The translations under genes and the position numbers were made by a program. A model generated the notes under the pieces. The model was not told where the DNA came from. It searched no databases and saw only the letters and a list, made by a program, of their open reading frames with translations. Shown one piece after another: positions 43,772 to 51,950 of a stretch of DNA of 64,000 nucleotides. Position 1 is the stretch's first letter; every line of letters begins with the position of its first letter. This DNA is from Micromonospora sp. WMMD1102 (GTDB lineage: Bacteria > Actinomycetota > Actinomycetes > Mycobacteriales > Micromonosporaceae): contig NZ_JARUBN010000001.1 in NCBI RefSeq assembly GCF_029626265.1, forward strand, positions 5,521,001 to 5,585,000, in the 5' to 3' direction.

Positions 43772-44686
43772 TCAGAGTTCGGCGAATCGCCGGATCCTGA
43801 GCGAACCGAAGATGATCAGCAGCAACGCCGCCCCGGCGAGGCAGAGCGTCCACCAGGATCCGTCGAGCATGATCCATACATCGGGAAACGGACCGGATTC
43901 GAACACAGTGGCGGTCCAGAAGTCACCGACCGCGATGTGGACACCCCGGGGTTTGTCGCCCGAAGAGAGCCAGGCGCTGGCAGAGCCAACCTCGGCGAAC
44001 ACCAGACTGGCCACCACGATCGACAGACGCGGGTCAAGCAACGTGCCCGCGAGTCCCGCGACCAGCGCCACCACGAGGGCGGCCTGCTCGTAGTCGTACA
44101 GGTAGACGGGTCCGTCCGGCAGGTACGGGACGCTCTTCAACGCGAGCACCGCCGGCACCGCGAGCAGCCACGAAACCGGCCGCTCCCGCCGCTCGGGTCG
44201 AAGCCGGAAGACCAAGAGGGCGAGCAGGGCCACTGCGATCAGGAGAGGCCATGACACCTCCCCTGCCCATAGCCCAACGGCCAGCCACACGCAGGCGGAG
44301 GCGAGGGCGGCGATCCACCGGCCGCCCAGCACGGCGACGAGGCTGACCGTCGCCAGGACGAGCATGACAAGCCCGCCACGAACAGACAGGTGGTCCGACG
44401 CCAGATAGATCACGTCGGCGCTCAAGGAGTACGCGAGCAGCAGGACGACTGCGAAGTGCAGGCCGTCGATCCAGGTCTCTCGGGGCGTGCGCCGCATACT
44501 GTGGTCAAGTCGCGCGCGGACCCCCTCGATGATCAGGATCGCCGTTTCCCGGAAGCTCGGCCAGCGCTGTCCGGGCCGGGCGTCGTCCATCAGGGTGCCG
44601 AGAATCTCGTCACCCAAGCGGGACCGGTCGGCCCGGGGGTAGGCGTAGAGCGCGAGGCGGTATCCCCGGACAAGGCTGTCGCTCAC
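43772..44686 (-). CDS. Multipass membrane protein partnered with PadR regulator
   Basis: The 304-residue protein begins with a cytosolic segment (RGYRLALYAYPRADRSRLGDEILGTLMD) typical of a permease-associated 'YP...R..E...L' family found next to PadR genes. About seven to eight helices follow. The GTG start overlaps the PadR stop by 4 bases (GTGA), so both are co-translated. Such pairs occur widely in actinomycetes; the membrane protein may be the effector controlled by PadR. No substrate is known. Confidence 0.75.
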   Translation of the reverse strand: MSDSLVRGYRLALYAYPRADRSRLGDEILGTLMDDARPGQRWPSFRETAILIIEGVRARLDHSMRRTPRETWIDGLHFAVVLLLAYSLSADVIYLASDHLSVRGGLVMLVLATVSLVAVLGGRWIAALASACVWLAVGLWAGEVSWPLLIAVALLALLVFRLRPERRERPVSWLLAVPAVLALKSVPYLPDGPVYLYDYEQAALVVALVAGLAGTLLDPRLSIVVASLVFAEVGSASAWLSSGDKPRGVHIAVGDFWTATVFESGPFPDVWIMLDGSWWTLCLAGAALLLIIFGSLRIRRFAEL

Positions 44687-45042
44687 GCGAAACTCACCGC
44701 ACCGGCGGCGAACACGCGACGCCGAACCGCCGGGTGGGTCACCATCTTCGCGGCGGCCGCAAGCCGCTCCGCCTCGGCCCGTACCGCATCGTGCCCCTGC
44801 GGCGTCAGCCCGTAATAGCGCCGCGAGCGCCCGTTGACGACCTCCTCGTCGACGACCTCGATGAGCGCGGCATTGGTAAGCCGGTCAAGCATCGCATACA
44901 GGGTGCCGGCGGCAAGCCGAACCGTGGCGTCGGACAGTGCGTCGACACGCTTGATGATCACGTAGCCATGCAGTGGACCGTCCAGAAGCGCGGCCAGGAC
45001 GAAGTAACTCGGGGCGCTCAACGGCGCCCGCCGATTGGTCAT
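44683..45042 (-). CDS. PadR family transcriptional regulator
   Basis: The 119-residue winged-helix protein reads SYFVLAALLDGPLHGYVIIK (helices 1-2), RLAAGTLYAMLDRL (recognition helix) and VNGRSRRYYGLTPQG (wing), closing with a dimer helix. It is the short PadR-s2 type. The ATG lies 6 bases downstream of a -10 box, so the mRNA is probably leaderless. A perfect palindrome overlaps that promoter, which supports autoregulation of the two-gene operon. Confidence 0.9.
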   Translation of the reverse strand: MTNRRAPLSAPSYFVLAALLDGPLHGYVIIKRVDALSDATVRLAAGTLYAMLDRLTNAALIEVVDEEVVNGRSRRYYGLTPQGHDAVRAEAERLAAAAKMVTHPAVRRRVFAAGAVSFA

Positions 45043-45048
45043 GCCGGA

Positions 45049-45078
45049 ACTATATACGTGTTGGGCGTATATCGGCAA
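45049..45078 (-). promoter_or_regulatory. Leaderless promoter and operator of the PadR operon
   Basis: On the minus strand there is TTGCCG (45078-45073), an 18-base spacer and TATAGT (45054-45049); the ATG begins at 45042. Inside lies a palindrome, ATATACG and CGTATAT (45052-45058 and 45066-45072), 7 bp arms with a 7-base gap. A bound dimer would cover spacer and -10. Confidence 0.8.
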
Positions 45079-45160
45079 CAGGGTTCCGCGCGCTAGCCGG
45101 TGTTTCAGAGGTGGGTTGGCTGGTCGTGGCCTGTGGGCGTGTCGGTGATCGATAAGCAGT

Positions 45161-45410
45161 GAGGTCTCCGGTAGATGGTTCATCGACGAAGAAGACCATC
45201 AGTCCGGAGACCTCGTGGCCACCATGACGGTGACGAGGCGGCACGACCTGACCGACGTGCAGTGGGCGGCGGGCTGACCACGAAACCGCACCTGGCGTGT
45301 GAGCAGGGCCAGAAGCCGCTGTCGATGGTGGTGACGGCCGGGCAGCGGCGACGGGCTGACGAGCACCTTGCCGAGCTGGCGGCAACTGTTCGGGGCCTCA
45401 TCGACTGACT
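45161..45410 (+). pseudogene. IS5-like element with internal deletion
   Basis: A hairpin with 11-bp arms (GAGGTCTCCGG at 45161 and its complement at 45204-45214) precedes ATGACGGTGACGAGGCGG, encoding VTRRHDLTDVQWA. This transposase N-terminus is fused directly to GGLTTKPHLACEQGQKPLS and a GQRRRADEHLAELAATV end. The DDE core is gone. It is related to the copy at 41024-41480. Confidence 0.7.
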
Positions 45411-45847
45411 CGCATCGCCTCTGCCACTACTGGCCGCCCGGTGGCAGCGACACTTGTCGGATCCGCATGTTCGGCCTCGACAAGCGGCCTGGCGGTCCCG
45501 ACGGTACGACTTGCTTGTTCCACAGCTTCGTCGGTTGAACGTCTGATGCCGCTGTCTGCGAGCCTCGCCTCGGCGCAGCCCAGCCGGCGAAGCCCTCAGC
45601 CCGGGCGCTCAACATAAGTTTCCATTAGGTCTGGTTCAAGAAACCCGCATTTCCGCCTGCTGGGTTTGGCCCGGGAACGGACCGGTCCATACGGTGTGCG
45701 TGCGGCGTACGGGCTGACCCGCGTGGCACCGACCTCGACTCGTAGGCGTCGTCGAGGTCGCAGCCACCGAAGACGGTCGTTCGTCACGGCAGCCGGAACC
45801 CCCACCGGTCCGAGCCGCAGCGCACAGACTTCAGGAGGTTCATACAC
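45411..45847. other. 437-base gap upstream of the surface-protein gene
   Basis: No gene is visible. AT-rich TTCCATTAGGTCTGG with AAGAAACCCGC near 45610-45650 could hold the promoter of the surface protein. GAGGTTCATAC lies just before its ATG. Confidence 0.45.
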
Positions 45848-47320
45848 ATGCGACGGTCGCACCGCGGTCGCTCCTCCACCGACAACGGCCAGCGCCGCCG
45901 CCTCCTCGCCGTGGCTGCCGCCCTCGCTGTTTTCGGTGGTCTGGTCGGTGTCACCCAGATATCCAACGCGGAGAGCCAGCAGGCCGCCCCCGGCTGCGAG
46001 CCCACCTCGTCGCCGCCGTCGGCCGGTGCCGCGGAACGGCCCGGCACGGGCGGTGACGGTGACGCCGCCAGCCCCGGCGCGACGGAGACGGCCACCCCGC
46101 CCGGGTCCGACGAGGAGTGCGCGGAACAGGAGGGCGGCACGCGGCCGCCCGCGACGGCAACCGCCACCCCCGGCGGCAACCCGCCGGCCGGCGGTGGCCT
46201 GGACGCGCTCGGCAACGACTGCAAGGGCAGCGACCTTCAGGCGCACACCGGTTTCCAGGACGGCGGCAGGTGCGTCCCGACCGCATTCGGTGAGGTGGGC
46301 TCCGCCGAGCAGAATCCGACACTGCTGATCAGCGAGGCTCCGCGGCGGGTTCGGGAGGGGCAGCCGTTCCGGCTGGTCGTGAGTACCCGCAACCTGGTCC
46401 GGGACCGGTTCCTGCCCGCCGCCCGGGGCGGCTACTACCTGGAGTCCTCGCTGCTCAACGAGGACGGCCTGGTCCGGGGGCACTTCCACACCGCGTGCCG
46501 GATGCTGACCAGCACCAGCGAGGCGGCCGACCCGGCTCCGGTGCCGGCGTTCTTCGTCGCGACCGAGGACGGCAAGGGCGGCGAGGACCCCGACTCCGTG
46601 ATCGTCGAGGTGCCGGGGCTGCCCGCCGGTCTTGCGCAGTGCTCGTCGTGGGCCGGCGACGGTTCGCACCGGATCCCGATGATGGTCCGGGCCAACCAGA
46701 TCCCGGCGCTCGACTCGGTCCGCATCCTGGTCCAGCCGGCGCCTCAGGAGCAGCCACCGGCGGAGGAGCCGGGCAACGAGCAACCGCCGGCCGAGGAACC
46801 CGGCAACGAGCAGCCACCGGCCGAGCAGCCCGGCAACGAGCAGCCACCGGCCGGCGAGCCGGGTGACCAGGGGCCGGCCGGCGGCAACCCCGGCGGTGGC
46901 CAGCCGCCGGCCGAGCAGCCCGGCAACGAGCAACCGCCGGCCGGCAACCCCGGCGGCCAGCAGCCACCGGCCGAGCAGCCCGGTGACGACGCCCCAGGTC
47001 AGCAGCCGGGCCGGGACGACCAGTCCGACAACGACCAGGCGCCGACCGGACAGAAGCCGACCCCGCAGAAGCCGGCGGGCGACGCGGCCCGGCCGACCAC
47101 CCCGGCCACCGAGCCGGTGGCCGAGGAGTCGCCGGAGGGCGGGACCAACGTCGCCCAGGCTCCGCCGGGCGGCGGCAACGCCGAGACGGCGGGTGGCGGT
47201 GGCGGGCTGGCGCTGACCGGTGCGAACACGATCGCCTTCCTCGGCGTCGGTGTCGCGCTGCTGATCGCCGGTGCGGCCTTCCTCTTCCTGAGCCGGCGGC
47301 GCCGGACGGTACGCCGCTGA
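45848..47320 (+). CDS. Sortase-anchored (LAXTG-type) surface protein with Pro-rich stalk
   Basis: The 490-residue protein has a signal peptide (RRLLAVAAALAVFGGLVGV) and a low-complexity part. A folded domain of about 150 residues (NPTLLISEAPRRVREGQPF, NLVRDRFLPAARGGYYLE, GHFHTACRML) contains a Cys pair. A stalk of PPAEQPGNEQ / PPAGNPGGQQ repeats (about 298-385) follows, then LALTG, a hydrophobic helix and a basic tail SRRRRTVRR. LAXTG is the class E sortase signal in actinobacteria, so the protein is probably linked to peptidoglycan. The domain resembles 'Pecanex-like' actinobacterial surface proteins; its role is unknown. Confidence 0.82.
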   Translation: MRRSHRGRSSTDNGQRRRLLAVAAALAVFGGLVGVTQISNAESQQAAPGCEPTSSPPSAGAAERPGTGGDGDAASPGATETATPPGSDEECAEQEGGTRPPATATATPGGNPPAGGGLDALGNDCKGSDLQAHTGFQDGGRCVPTAFGEVGSAEQNPTLLISEAPRRVREGQPFRLVVSTRNLVRDRFLPAARGGYYLESSLLNEDGLVRGHFHTACRMLTSTSEAADPAPVPAFFVATEDGKGGEDPDSVIVEVPGLPAGLAQCSSWAGDGSHRIPMMVRANQIPALDSVRILVQPAPQEQPPAEEPGNEQPPAEEPGNEQPPAEQPGNEQPPAGEPGDQGPAGGNPGGGQPPAEQPGNEQPPAGNPGGQQPPAEQPGDDAPGQQPGRDDQSDNDQAPTGQKPTPQKPAGDAARPTTPATEPVAEESPEGGTNVAQAPPGGGNAETAGGGGGLALTGANTIAFLGVGVALLIAGAAFLFLSRRRRTVRR

Positions 47321-47718
47321 CCCGCCCGCGCGGGTAGGGATCGAACACGGCAGGTGCGGCCTCTGATCGGGGGCCGCACCTGCCGTTCGTCGTCACTGCG
47401 CCGACCGACAGGTTCTGGCCGGACAAGCGATTATCGAGGGCGTAGCTGTGGTTCTGGCCGCTCGGGTTCGGCCGGTTCGCCGGGGTCCAGGGCGCTCGCG
47501 GACCCATGTTCGGCTCGGCGGCCCGGCTGGGACGCTCCGACCACGGCAACCCGGTCGTCGACGAGACCGAGCTCTGCGGTTCGTAGGCAGGGGCGCCCGG
47601 CCGCACTCCAGTTATGCCCGCTTTTGCGGTTGAATGCCGAACTGTCGTGCGACCATGAGCGGCGAGTGGCCGATCCGTCCGTCGTACCGACCGGTCGACC
47701 TGCACAGGAGGTGGGTAC
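47321..47718. other. 398-base gap, terminator then no gene
   Basis: It begins with a strong terminator (47347-47386). The remainder has no recognisable gene; the minus strand reads GQNHSYALDNRLSGQN in an open frame but without start or family support. The epoxide hydrolase promoter should lie near 47650-47700. Confidence 0.5.
47347..47386. terminator. Strong terminator after the surface-protein gene
   Basis: A perfect 15-bp stem (ACGGCAGGTGCGGCC and its complement) with a 10-base loop, 26 bases after the stop. There is no T-run, which is normal in these genomes. Confidence 0.85.
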
Positions 47719-48915
47719 GTGCCCGACGACAGCGAGATCCGCCCGTTCCGGCTCGACACGCCGGAAGAAGCCGTCACCGACCTGCACCGCCGGATCGCCG
47801 CCACCCGCTGGCCCGGCCGGGAGCTGGTCACCGACCGCTCCCAGGGCGTGCAGCTGGCGACGGTCCAGGAACTGGCCCGCTACTGGATGACCGGTCACGA
47901 CTGGCGCGCCTTCGAGGCGAGGCTGAACGCCCTGCCGCAGTACACGACCGAAATCGACGGCGTCGAGATTCACTTCATCCACGTACGGTCGCGGCACGAA
48001 AATGCCCTGCCGCTGGTCATGACGCACGGCTGGCCGGGTTCGGTCGTCGAGTTGCTCGACACCATCGGTCCGCTCACCGATCCGACCGCGCACGGCGGGC
48101 GCGCCGAGGACGCTTTCCACCTCGTCCTGCCGTCACTTCCCGGCTACGGGTTCTCGGGTGAGCCGACCGAACTCGGCTGGGACTCCGGCCGTATCGCGCT
48201 GGCCTGGGCGACCTTGATGGCTCGGCTCGACTACCCCCGTTACGTCGCCCAGGGCGGTGACGTGGGCGCCGCGGTCACCGACGCCATGGGCCGGCAGGGA
48301 CCCGAAGGTCTGCTCGGCATCCACCTGAATTTGCTCGCCGCGGCGCTCGACATCAAGGACCAGTTGCCGGCGGAGTCCGAGCAGGAACGCGCGGCGCGCG
48401 ACGCGGTCGACAGGTTCATGACGGACGGCTTCGGCTACTTCCTGGAGCAGGCCACCCGGCCGCAGACGATCGGCTACTCCCTGCTGGACTCACCCGTCGG
48501 GCTGGCCGCCTGGATGCTGGACCTCGACACTGACAGCTACTACAAGATCTCCCGCGCGTTCGTCGACGGCGAGCCCGTCGGCAACCTCACCCGGGAGACC
48601 ATCGTCGACAACATCACCCTGTACTGGCTGACCGGCACCGGCGCGTCGTCCGCCCGGTGGTACTGGGAGTTCGCACGGTTCCAGGCGGCGGCCCGGGCAG
48701 CCGGCCAGGCTCCGCCGCCGGTCTCGGTGCCGGTCGCCTTCACGACGTTCCCCGGCGAGATCTGGGCGGCTCCGCGCAGCTGGGTCGAGACGGTCTACCC
48801 CAGCCTCGCGTACTTCAACGAGGTCGGCGCCGGCGGCCACTTCGCCGCCTGGGAGGAACCCGACCTGTTCGCGAGCGAGCTGCGGGCCGCATTCGGGCCG
48901 CTACGGAGGTCCTGA
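47719..48915 (+). CDS. Epoxide hydrolase (EHN family alpha/beta hydrolase)
   Basis: The 398-residue protein has the EHN N-terminal region (RPFRLDTPEEAVTDLHRRIAATRWPG), the oxyanion motif THGWPGSVVE, the nucleophile aspartate in QGGDVGA (about 178), cap-domain segments and the catalytic histidine in AGGHFAAWEEP. All triad parts are present, so it should be active on epoxides such as juvenile-hormone or limonene-like substrates. It is cytosolic. A GTG start follows AGGAGG at good spacing. It is a single gene. Confidence 0.92.
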   Translation: MPDDSEIRPFRLDTPEEAVTDLHRRIAATRWPGRELVTDRSQGVQLATVQELARYWMTGHDWRAFEARLNALPQYTTEIDGVEIHFIHVRSRHENALPLVMTHGWPGSVVELLDTIGPLTDPTAHGGRAEDAFHLVLPSLPGYGFSGEPTELGWDSGRIALAWATLMARLDYPRYVAQGGDVGAAVTDAMGRQGPEGLLGIHLNLLAAALDIKDQLPAESEQERAARDAVDRFMTDGFGYFLEQATRPQTIGYSLLDSPVGLAAWMLDLDTDSYYKISRAFVDGEPVGNLTRETIVDNITLYWLTGTGASSARWYWEFARFQAAARAAGQAPPPVSVPVAFTTFPGEIWAAPRSWVETVYPSLAYFNEVGAGGHFAAWEEPDLFASELRAAFGPLRRS

Positions 48916-49106
48916 GTCCGCCACGGGGCGGCTTCGGACCGTCAGTGCTCGGCCGGCCACAGGTGGGCGCGCTCGGCCGCTGACCACCCGGACCCGGCCC
49001 GGCACGCACCAGCGGTGCCACACCGGCATGCCGGCGAGGGACTGCGAGGGATCGGACCCGGCGACGCCGGCCCTGGAGCGAGCGCCGGCGCGGGCCTGGA
49101 CGACCA

Positions 49107-49817
49107 CTAGATCGCCAGGTGGATCTTCGTGCGCAGCGCCGGAGCGCCGTCGACCGGGGCCGGGTCGTCGGCTGTCGGCGCCACACCGCCCGCCGCGATC
49201 CGGTCGAGGGTGTGCAGGCCGAGTGGCCGTACGCTGCCGAAGATCGTGTAGTTCGGCCGCAGCGCCGAGTCGGCGAAGACCAGGAAGAACTGGCTGCCGT
49301 TGGTGTCCGGCCCGGCGTTGGCCATCGCCAGCACGCCGCGGGCGTAGACCTTCCGCTCGCCGGTCGGGTCGGTGGGCGCGGGCGGCAGGTCGGTCGGCAG
49401 CTCGTCCCGGTACCGGTATCCGGGGCCGCCCGAGCCCGTACCCGACGGGTCGCCGCACTGCAACACCTTCAGCGTCGGGTAGGTGGTGAGCCGGTGGCAG
49501 ATGGTCCGGTTGTAGAACCTGTGTCGCACCAGGTGCAGGAAACTCTGCACGGTGCACGGCGCCTGGGCGCGGTCGAGGGTCAGCGGGATCAGGCCGAGGT
49601 TGGTGACCAGGGTGGTGGTCACCGTGCCACGGTCCGGCGTGTGCCTTGGATCGCGCGGCAGCGGCACCGGGCGCGCCGCCGGCTCGTCCGGAGTCTCGGT
49701 GTACTGGCAGGGCCCCTTCGTCACCTCCGGCGGCCCGGCGGCGTGCGCCGGAGCGGCTCCGGCGCCGAGCAGCAGGCCGGCGGTGAGCGCCGTGACAGCG
49801 ATGCGACGTGGGACCAC
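49107..49817 (-). CDS. Secreted cyclophilin-type peptidyl-prolyl cis-trans isomerase
   Basis: The 236-residue protein starts at the GTG 5 bases after GGAGG, giving a good signal peptide (VPRRIAVTALTAGLLLGAG, cleaved near AHAA). The catalytic domain (about 60-236) holds the cyclophilin arginine in CHRLTTYPT, GNGSQFF-like NGSQFFLVF and FGSVRPLGLHTLD. Mature Cys residues (CQYTE, APCTVQ, ICHRL, LQCGDP) are typical of the exported form. It assists folding of extracellular proteins. Confidence 0.92.
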   Translation of the reverse strand: MVPRRIAVTALTAGLLLGAGAAPAHAAGPPEVTKGPCQYTETPDEPAARPVPLPRDPRHTPDRGTVTTTLVTNLGLIPLTLDRAQAPCTVQSFLHLVRHRFYNRTICHRLTTYPTLKVLQCGDPSGTGSGGPGYRYRDELPTDLPPAPTDPTGERKVYARGVLAMANAGPDTNGSQFFLVFADSALRPNYTIFGSVRPLGLHTLDRIAAGGVAPTADDPAPVDGAPALRTKIHLAI

Positions 49818-49962
49818 GATGTCCTCCATTTGCCGGTGAAGTTCCCCCACACGGTCTAACGGACATCGATGTACTCGTCAAGCGGCCCGAGACGATCCGA
49901 GCAGCACGACATCGGCAGCGCGGCGGAGTGCCCGTGGGTGCGGGTCGCGGTCTACCGGAGCA

Positions 49963-50976
49963 TCAGCCACGGCTCGCGGCGGCCAGGCGCGGGGCGAGCC
50001 GCTCGGCCATCAGCCGGTAGCCGTCCGCGTCCGGGTGCAGGCCGTCCGACAGCAGGTGCGCGTCGTCCGGGCCCAGGACGCTCGGGCCGTCGACGAGGTG
50101 CAGCCGGGTGTCCCCGTACCGCTGGAGCGTGGTCACCGCGCAGGTGACCGCCTCCCGGACAGCTGCGAGGGTCATCTCCGCCGGGTTGGGCCGCGTCTCC
50201 CGGCTCGGCGAGATGATCGGCGAGATCACCACGACGGGTACCGAGGGATGGGCGTCGCGGATCGTCTGGACGAACCCGGACACCTGGCCGGCCAGGGTAC
50301 GAGGGCCGAAGCTCCCGCGCCCGTACACGTTGATGCCGAGACACAGCGAGATCAGGTCCGCGGGACGTCCCGCGATCGCCCTTGCGGCGATCGGGTCGAG
50401 GTGGCACTCCCCGCCGAATCCCAGGCAGGTCAGGTCCCACCCCAGACCCCGGGCCACCAGGGCCGGCCAGGTCTCGCTCGGCCCCGCGGCCGTTCGGCAC
50501 TGGGTGATCGAGCTGCCGTACGTGACCCAGCGGATCTCGTCGTTCCTGCCGGCGGGTTCGGCGACGGCGGCGCCGTGCAGGTGCAACGGACCGATCCGGG
50601 TCCTGCCGTACTGCGGGAGCCATGCCTCGACGAGTTTCGTCCCGGGTGGCAACGGGACGTGCCGGGTGTTCGTTCCGCCGGTCAGCGGCTCCCGCCGCCA
50701 CAGCGCGCCGTCCACGACAACGTCCAGCGCACCGACCTCGTCGGTCGAGGCGACGATCCGCAGCTCCAGCGCGGTCGCATCGGTCCGGACGGCCGCCCGG
50801 ACCCCGGCCGCCATCCGGGCCCGCTCGACCAGCTCGGGTGCGTGCGCGGTCGCCACCCGGTCCGGTGGCAGCCGCCACGGCTGCCAGTCCCCGTCCTCCT
50901 CGGTCCAGGCCAGGCTTCCCCGCCAGACGCCGGCGGCGTCCGGCCCCAACCGGACGGCCTGCGGTGGCTCGGTCAC
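49963..50976 (-). CDS. SGNH/GDSL-type esterase
   Basis: The 337-residue protein has an N-terminal beta-sandwich (about 1-145), then the SGNH core: nucleophile Ser in TYGSSITQC, Gly in GFGGECHLDP, Asn in LGINVYGRG and the DGLHPDADGY Asp/His block. It is complete, with no signal peptide. It starts at a GTG overlapping the FGE stop (GTGA). As third gene of the sulfatase operon, it likely removes acyl groups from sulfated or acylated carbohydrates. The exact substrate is unknown. Confidence 0.85.
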   Translation of the reverse strand: MTEPPQAVRLGPDAAGVWRGSLAWTEEDGDWQPWRLPPDRVATAHAPELVERARMAAGVRAAVRTDATALELRIVASTDEVGALDVVVDGALWRREPLTGGTNTRHVPLPPGTKLVEAWLPQYGRTRIGPLHLHGAAVAEPAGRNDEIRWVTYGSSITQCRTAAGPSETWPALVARGLGWDLTCLGFGGECHLDPIAARAIAGRPADLISLCLGINVYGRGSFGPRTLAGQVSGFVQTIRDAHPSVPVVVISPIISPSRETRPNPAEMTLAAVREAVTCAVTTLQRYGDTRLHLVDGPSVLGPDDAHLLSDGLHPDADGYRLMAERLAPRLAAASRG

Positions 50977-51950
50977 GGCTTGCCCACGCAACGGAATCCC
51001 ATGTGGTTGCTGGCGGTGTCGACCGACTGGGGCTGCCGGGCCGCCGGCCGGTAGCGCCGGCAGTACGACGGCGCGCAGAGCCAGGAGCCGCCCTTGACGA
51101 CCCGGCGGGGAAGTCCGGTGCCGCTGTCGAGGCTGCCCCGGAGGTCACCGCCCCGGGGGTTGCGCCGCGGGTCCGGGGGCGCGCAGCAGGACTGCGCGGG
51201 CGCCGGGTGGCGGGCCGTGTAGAGGTCGCGGGTCCACTCCCACACGTTGCCGCACACCTCGTACAGCCCGAATCCGTTGGGCGGGAAGGACCGCACCGGT
51301 GCGGTGCCGCGGAAGCCGGCGGGTGCCAGGTTCTCCCAGGGGAAGCGCCCGTGCCAGGTGTTGGCCAGGACCTGCCCGTCCGGGGTGAACTCGTCGCCCC
51401 AGGCGTAGGGCGCGCCGTCGAGCCCGCCGCGTGCCGCGTACTCCCACTGCGCCTCGGTCGGCAGGCTCTTCCCCGCCCACCGTGCGTACCCGAGCGCGTC
51501 GGCGTAGCCGACCTGGACCACGGGATGGTCCTGCCGGTCCTCGACGGAACTGCCCGGCCCCTCGGGGTGCCGCCAGCACGCGCCCGGCACGAACCGCCAC
51601 CACAGCCGGTGGTCGGTCAGGTCGACCGGCCCGTCCGTGCCCTGGAAGACGAGTGCTCCGGGCACCAGGTCGGCCGGGTCGGCGCCGGGGTAGCTCGCCG
51701 GGTGCGGCGCGCGTTCGGCCACGGTGACGTGTCCGGTGTCGGCGACGAACTCGGAGAACTGCCGGTTGGTGACCGCGTGGACGTCGACGAGGAAGCCGTC
51801 GACCTGGACGGGGTGGGCGGGCCGTTCCTCCGGATAGTGGTCGTCCGAGCCCATGCCGAACTGCCCGCCGGGGATCCAGACCATCCCGGGCCGGGTTGCG
51901 GTCGTCCTCGTCGTGACTTCTTCCGGTTTCGCGGTCGTCGGCCGCGTCAC
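50973..51950 (-). CDS. Formylglycine-generating enzyme (sulfatase maturase)
   Basis: The 325-residue FGE-sulfatase domain protein has the expected start WIPGGQFGMGSDDHYPEE, PTEAQWEYAARGG, NVWEWTRD and GGSWLCAPSYCRRYR. The last holds both copper-binding catalytic cysteines (WLC and SYC) and is followed by GFRC. It converts the Cys of CxPxR in sulfatases to formylglycine with oxygen. It overlaps the sulfatase stop (GTGA) and the SGNH start, so the three are one operon. Intact, despite a broken sulfatase. Confidence 0.93.
   Translation of the reverse strand: MTRPTTAKPEEVTTRTTATRPGMVWIPGGQFGMGSDDHYPEERPAHPVQVDGFLVDVHAVTNRQFSEFVADTGHVTVAERAPHPASYPGADPADLVPGALVFQGTDGPVDLTDHRLWWRFVPGACWRHPEGPGSSVEDRQDHPVVQVGYADALGYARWAGKSLPTEAQWEYAARGGLDGAPYAWGDEFTPDGQVLANTWHGRFPWENLAPAGFRGTAPVRSFPPNGFGLYEVCGNVWEWTRDLYTARHPAPAQSCCAPPDPRRNPRGGDLRGSLDSGTGLPRRVVKGGSWLCAPSYCRRYRPAARQPQSVDTASNHMGFRCVGKP

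Noticed and set aside
47400..47640. Minus-strand gene reading GQNHSYALDNRLSGQN
   Set aside because: No start, ribosome site or family. It runs into the antisense of the surface protein.
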